Positions 6,448 through 7,219 of a stretch of DNA of 7,219 nucleotides are shown here, one piece after another. Made by a program: the position numbers and the translations under genes. Below the pieces are notes generated by a model that was given only the letters and a program-made list of their open reading frames with translations, did not search any database and had not been told where the DNA came from. Each line of letters opens with the position of its first letter. Position 1 is the first letter of the stretch. Origin of the DNA: Elusimicrobiota bacterium (GTDB lineage Bacteria > Elusimicrobiota > Elusimicrobia > 2-02-FULL-39-32); the NCBI GenBank assembly GCA_023249835.1, contig JAHFBY010000078.1:1-7219 (forward strand), written 5' to 3'.

Positions 6448-6463
6448 AACAATAAATTATACT
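6436..6463 (+). promoter_or_regulatory. Candidate sigma70-type promoter of the RNA ligase gene
   Basis: TTGAGA (6436-6441, 5 of 6 to the -35 consensus) and TATACT (6458-6463, 5 of 6 to the -10 consensus) are 16 bp apart. The -35 lies inside the first codons of the divergent mnmA gene. Transcription would start near 6470, leaving a leader of about 45 nt ending in the ribosome binding site at 6505-6510. Inferred from consensus only. Confidence 0.5.
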
Positions 6464-6466
6464 ATA
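6456..6466 (-). promoter_or_regulatory. Candidate -10 region of the mnmA operon
   Basis: The minus strand contains overlapping TATAGT (6466-6461) and TATAAT (6461-6456). The perfect TATAAT ends 8 nt before the mnmA GTG at 6447, which predicts a leader of 0-2 nt. No good -35 lies at 16-18 bp for TATAAT; a partial TTTATA is found 18 bp from TATAGT. The site overlaps the divergent ligase promoter, so polymerase binding on the two strands would compete. Confidence 0.4.
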
Positions 6467-6504
6467 TCTTCTTGATTTGAGGTCTATAAAACAATTCTAA
6501 AGGC

Positions 6505-6510
6505 GGAGGA
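6505..6510 (+). promoter_or_regulatory. Strong Shine-Dalgarno of the RNA ligase gene
   Basis: GGAGGA lies 6 nt before the ATG at 6517, close to ideal spacing. It fixes the start of the ligase gene and contrasts with the missing site before the divergent mnmA. Confidence 0.8.
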
Positions 6511-6516
6511 ACTATA

Positions 6517-7219
6517 ATGACAGACATCGAACCTAGACATAAAGTTGAAGTGGTGCCGGTGAAATTAGATAAACACCCTAATGCCGATACGTTGTCCATT
6601 GTTAAGGTTTGGGATTTCACTTGTTGCGTGCGCACGCAAGATTTTCTCAATATAGATCGCGCGGCCTATGTCCCGCCGGATTCCCTTGTGCCCACGGACC
6701 GTCCATATTTTAAATTTTTGTCCGATAAGGCGAAAATGATTTATGGGGGAAAAGCGCGGATAAAAGTATCGAAATTGCGCGGCGTCGTCTCCATGGGCCT
6801 GCTCGTAGCTCCACTTTCGGAGTCTAACTGGCAGATCGGAGAAGATTTAGCGCTTGAACTAGGGGTGGAGCATTACGAGCCGCCAACTGATATAAACACT
6901 TCCGGCGAGACCGAAGCGCCGCCGCCGGAAAAAGCCTACATCCCCAAATACGACGTTGAAAATTGGCGAAGGTACGCCCAATATTTTCAGGAAAACGAGA
7001 TCGTGGCAGTAACAGAAAAAATTCATGGAGCCAGCGGACGGTGGTGTTTCTCCCAAAATCGGTTTTGGGCCGGATCAAAATCAGAATGGAAAAAAGAAAG
7101 CGAGGCCAACGCTTGGTGGAAAGCGCTGAGAGCGCATCCCGAAATCATGGATTTTCTGAAAAACAATCCAAATCTCACGATATATGGAGAAGTTTACGGG
7201 TGGGTCCAAGAGTTAAGGT
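6517..7219 (+). CDS. RNA ligase, DraRnl/DRB0094 (Rnl5) type, N-terminal 234 residues (3' end outside window)
   Basis: ATP-dependent nucleotidyltransferase that would seal RNA ends or nicks through enzyme-AMP and RNA-adenylate intermediates. The family's studied member, Deinococcus DraRnl, is about 340 aa, so roughly two thirds is seen. The N-terminal domain (about 8-120) has the family's OB-fold look: VVPVKLDKHPNADTLSIVKV, AAYVPPDSLVPTD and KARIKVSKLRGVVSMGLLVAP. An acidic-proline linker (about 120-145) follows. The catalytic domain then shows motif I as VTEKIHGASG, with K168 as the likely AMP-accepting lysine, close to K165 of DraRnl as I recall it. A motif Ia-like WAGSKSEWKK (185-192 region) and YGEVYGWVQEL (223-233), the motif III region, follow. 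The frame stays open to the window end. The start is set by the GGAGGA site. It lies divergent from mnmA across 69 bp. The natural substrate is unknown; a role in RNA repair is inferred from the family. Confidence 0.87.
   Translation, partial: MTDIEPRHKVEVVPVKLDKHPNADTLSIVKVWDFTCCVRTQDFLNIDRAAYVPPDSLVPTDRPYFKFLSDKAKMIYGGKARIKVSKLRGVVSMGLLVAPLSESNWQIGEDLALELGVEHYEPPTDINTSGETEAPPPEKAYIPKYDVENWRRYAQYFQENEIVAVTEKIHGASGRWCFSQNRFWAGSKSEWKKESEANAWWKALRAHPEIMDFLKNNPNLTIYGEVYGWVQELR

Noticed and set aside
6824..7078. Minus-strand open frames opposite the RNA ligase
   Set aside because: They are antisense to the conserved catalytic domain containing the KIHG motif and have no protein-family features.

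Overview
The window reads as a bacterial chromosome fragment, cut inside a gene at both ends. It probably comes from an uncultivated lineage with an outer-envelope sugar pathway, a Sec-exported amidase and dense gene packing. TGA and TAA are used as ordinary stops, and TTG, GTG and ATG starts all look plausible. I cannot assign a phylum; Omnitrophota-like, Elusimicrobiota-like or similar candidate phyla are a guess from gene style only. There is no stretch above 300 bases without a gene, and I see no rRNA, tRNA, CRISPR array or transposase.

Left part (1-1512, + strand): the C-terminal half of a DegT/DnrJ/EryC1/StrS sugar aminotransferase overlaps by one base an extended-SDR NAD-dependent epimerase/dehydratase. 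The pair looks like the tail of a nucleotide-sugar (surface glycan) operon.

Next (1528-2020, - strand): a two-gene BrnT/BrnA type II toxin-antitoxin module, clearly more AT-rich than its neighbours (36% GC in a hand count of 1801-2040, against 51-55% in two flanking samples). Its promoter, a 12-bp perfect palindrome and the toxin start codon are nested within about 40 bp, which suggests an autoregulated and possibly leaderless toxin message. Just upstream of it lies a strong 46-nt hairpin (2073-2118) that no gene explains.

Right-centre (2127-6447, - strand): a tightly overlapping operon in the order mnmA (tRNA U34 2-thiolation), tyrS (tyrosyl-tRNA synthetase), a 617-aa N-acetylmuramoyl-L-alanine amidase with a long N-terminal extension, and a 68-aa membrane protein. 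The first two junctions overlap and the last leaves 13 bases, so translation is probably coupled along the first part of the operon.

Right end (6517-7219, + strand): divergent from mnmA across 69 bp is the N-terminal part of an RNA ligase of the Deinococcus DraRnl (DRB0094/Rnl5) type, with its nucleotidyl-lysine motif visible. The two gene starts share an intergenic region with overlapping candidate promoters. The right half therefore combines RNA repair, tRNA modification and tRNA charging, next to a toxin whose family cuts RNA. The functional link is inference only.
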